From contig NZ_JYOA01000005.1 of assembly GCF_000955805.1 (NCBI RefSeq), positions 322,635 through 386,634 of the forward strand: a stretch of DNA of 64,000 bases, given 5' to 3'. A program made the position numbers and the translations under genes. This document shows positions 63,545 through 64,000 of the stretch, in pieces. Source of the DNA: Pseudomonas sp. 21 (GTDB taxonomy: Bacteria > Pseudomonadota > Gammaproteobacteria > Pseudomonadales > Pseudomonadaceae). The notes beneath the pieces were generated by a model. The model saw nothing but the letters and a program-made list of their open reading frames with translations. It was not told the origin of the DNA and did not search any database. The stretch's first letter is position 1, and every line of letters starts with the position of its first letter.

Positions 63545-64000
63545 TCACAGTGTGCGAGTCGGGGCGTCGGCCATCGCGACGGTCTGGTAGACCTGCATCT
63601 GCCTGGCGATCTGGTTCACCTTGCGCGCGTACTGCGGGTCGGTGGCGTAGCCGGCGCGCTGCAGTTCCTTCATGAACTGATCCGGGCGCGCGGCGGAATC
63701 CAGCGCGCCCTGGTAGCGATCGTTGTTCTGCAGGAAGCTGACGTAATCCTGGAAGCTCTGCTCGAAGGAGTTGTAGGCACGGAACGAAGCAACTTCCTTC
63801 ACTTCCTTGCCCTTCTCGAATTCGGTGGTGGTGGCGCGGGCGGAGTCACCCTTCCAGCTCGAGCCGGTCTTGATGCCGAACAGGTTATGGCTGCTGCTGC
63901 CGTCGCGCTGGGCAATCATCTTCTTGCCCCAGCCGGTTTCCAGCGCGGCCTGGGCCACCAGGTAGCGCGGATCGACGCCGATGCGCTTGGCGGCGCGTTC
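63545..64000 (-). CDS. flgJ: Peptidoglycan hydrolase FlgJ, C-terminal part (cut by window end)
   Basis: The last 151 residues of FlgJ are visible; the gene continues past 64000. The glucosaminidase domain is clear: AKRIGVDPRYLVAQAALETGWGKK (split) with the catalytic Glu, SSHNLFGIKTG, EVASFRAYNSFEQSFQDYVSFLQNN, and LQRAGYATDPQYARKVNQI. FlgJ degrades peptidoglycan to let the rod through and also caps the rod; the rod-cap domain is outside the window. Confidence 0.96.
   Translation of the reverse strand, partial: ERAAKRIGVDPRYLVAQAALETGWGKKMIAQRDGSSSHNLFGIKTGSSWKGDSARATTTEFEKGKEVKEVASFRAYNSFEQSFQDYVSFLQNNDRYQGALDSAARPDQFMKELQRAGYATDPQYARKVNQIARQMQVYQTVAMADAPTRTL

Overview
The window is a high-GC stretch of a Pseudomonas-type chromosome. 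Protein sequences (FleQ, FleN, HptB/HsbR/HsbA, CheA, FliA, the ccm set) read as close relatives of P. aeruginosa proteins. However, genes that P. aeruginosa PAO1 keeps at separate loci (ccm/che/flh/fli, hptB-hsbRA, and fliEFGHIJ-fleQSR-fliC-flgKL) lie side by side here. The P. nitroreducens/citronellolis/knackmussii neighbourhood is a reasonable guess, not a proof. No rRNA, tRNA, CRISPR array, insertion sequence or prophage was seen. Almost every gene is on the minus strand, so transcription runs from high to low coordinates.

Layout, low to high coordinate. 23-7440: a small lipoprotein gene and the complete cytochrome c maturation operon ccmABCDEFGHI (minus). 7706-9654: two plus-strand genes, an orphan FliK-like protein and a free-standing FlhB C-terminal-domain protein. 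9661-10158: a pseudo-receiver protein. 10309-20365: the chemotaxis block cheW, parP, parC, motD, motC, cheB, cheA, cheZ, cheY and fliA. 20362-24803: fleN, flhF, flhA. 24945-27563: two paralogous TPM-domain membrane proteins. 27668-33214: flhB, fliR, fliQ, fliP, fliO, fliN, fliM, fliL. 33538-37337: fliK, hptB, hsbR, hsbA. 37586-41442: a non-flagellar insert (TorF-like porin, AraC regulator, LysE exporter, DUF1345 protein, antibiotic-kinase-like protein). 41495-47268: fliJ, fliI, fliH, fliG, fliF, fliE. 47616-51864: fleR, fleS, fleQ. 52134-56068: fliT-like, fliS, fliD, flaG, fliC. 56276-59883: three sugar/methyl-transfer genes forming a small flagellin-modification island. 59907-64000: flgL, flgK and the 3' part of flgJ.

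The regulatory logic can be partly read in the DNA. Sigma-54 -24/-12 elements (GG-N10-GC) lie upstream of flhA, fliL, fliK, fliE, fleS and the plus-strand glycosyltransferase genes, and a weaker one (GG-N10-GA) lies upstream of fliD. A sigma-28 (FliA) element lies upstream of fliC. This matches the known Pseudomonas cascade: FleQ plus RpoN drive early/middle genes, FleSR drives later basal-body genes, and FliA drives flagellin. FleN and FlhF set flagellar number and place, and ParC/ParP set the position of the chemoreceptor array. HptB-HsbR-HsbA is a phosphorelay/partner-switch branch that controls motility and biofilm output.

Two intergenic gaps exceed 300 bases. 33215-33537 holds the fliL sigma-54 promoter and a long GC-rich hairpin. 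47269-47615 holds the fliE sigma-54 promoter, a REP-type inverted repeat and the fleR terminator.
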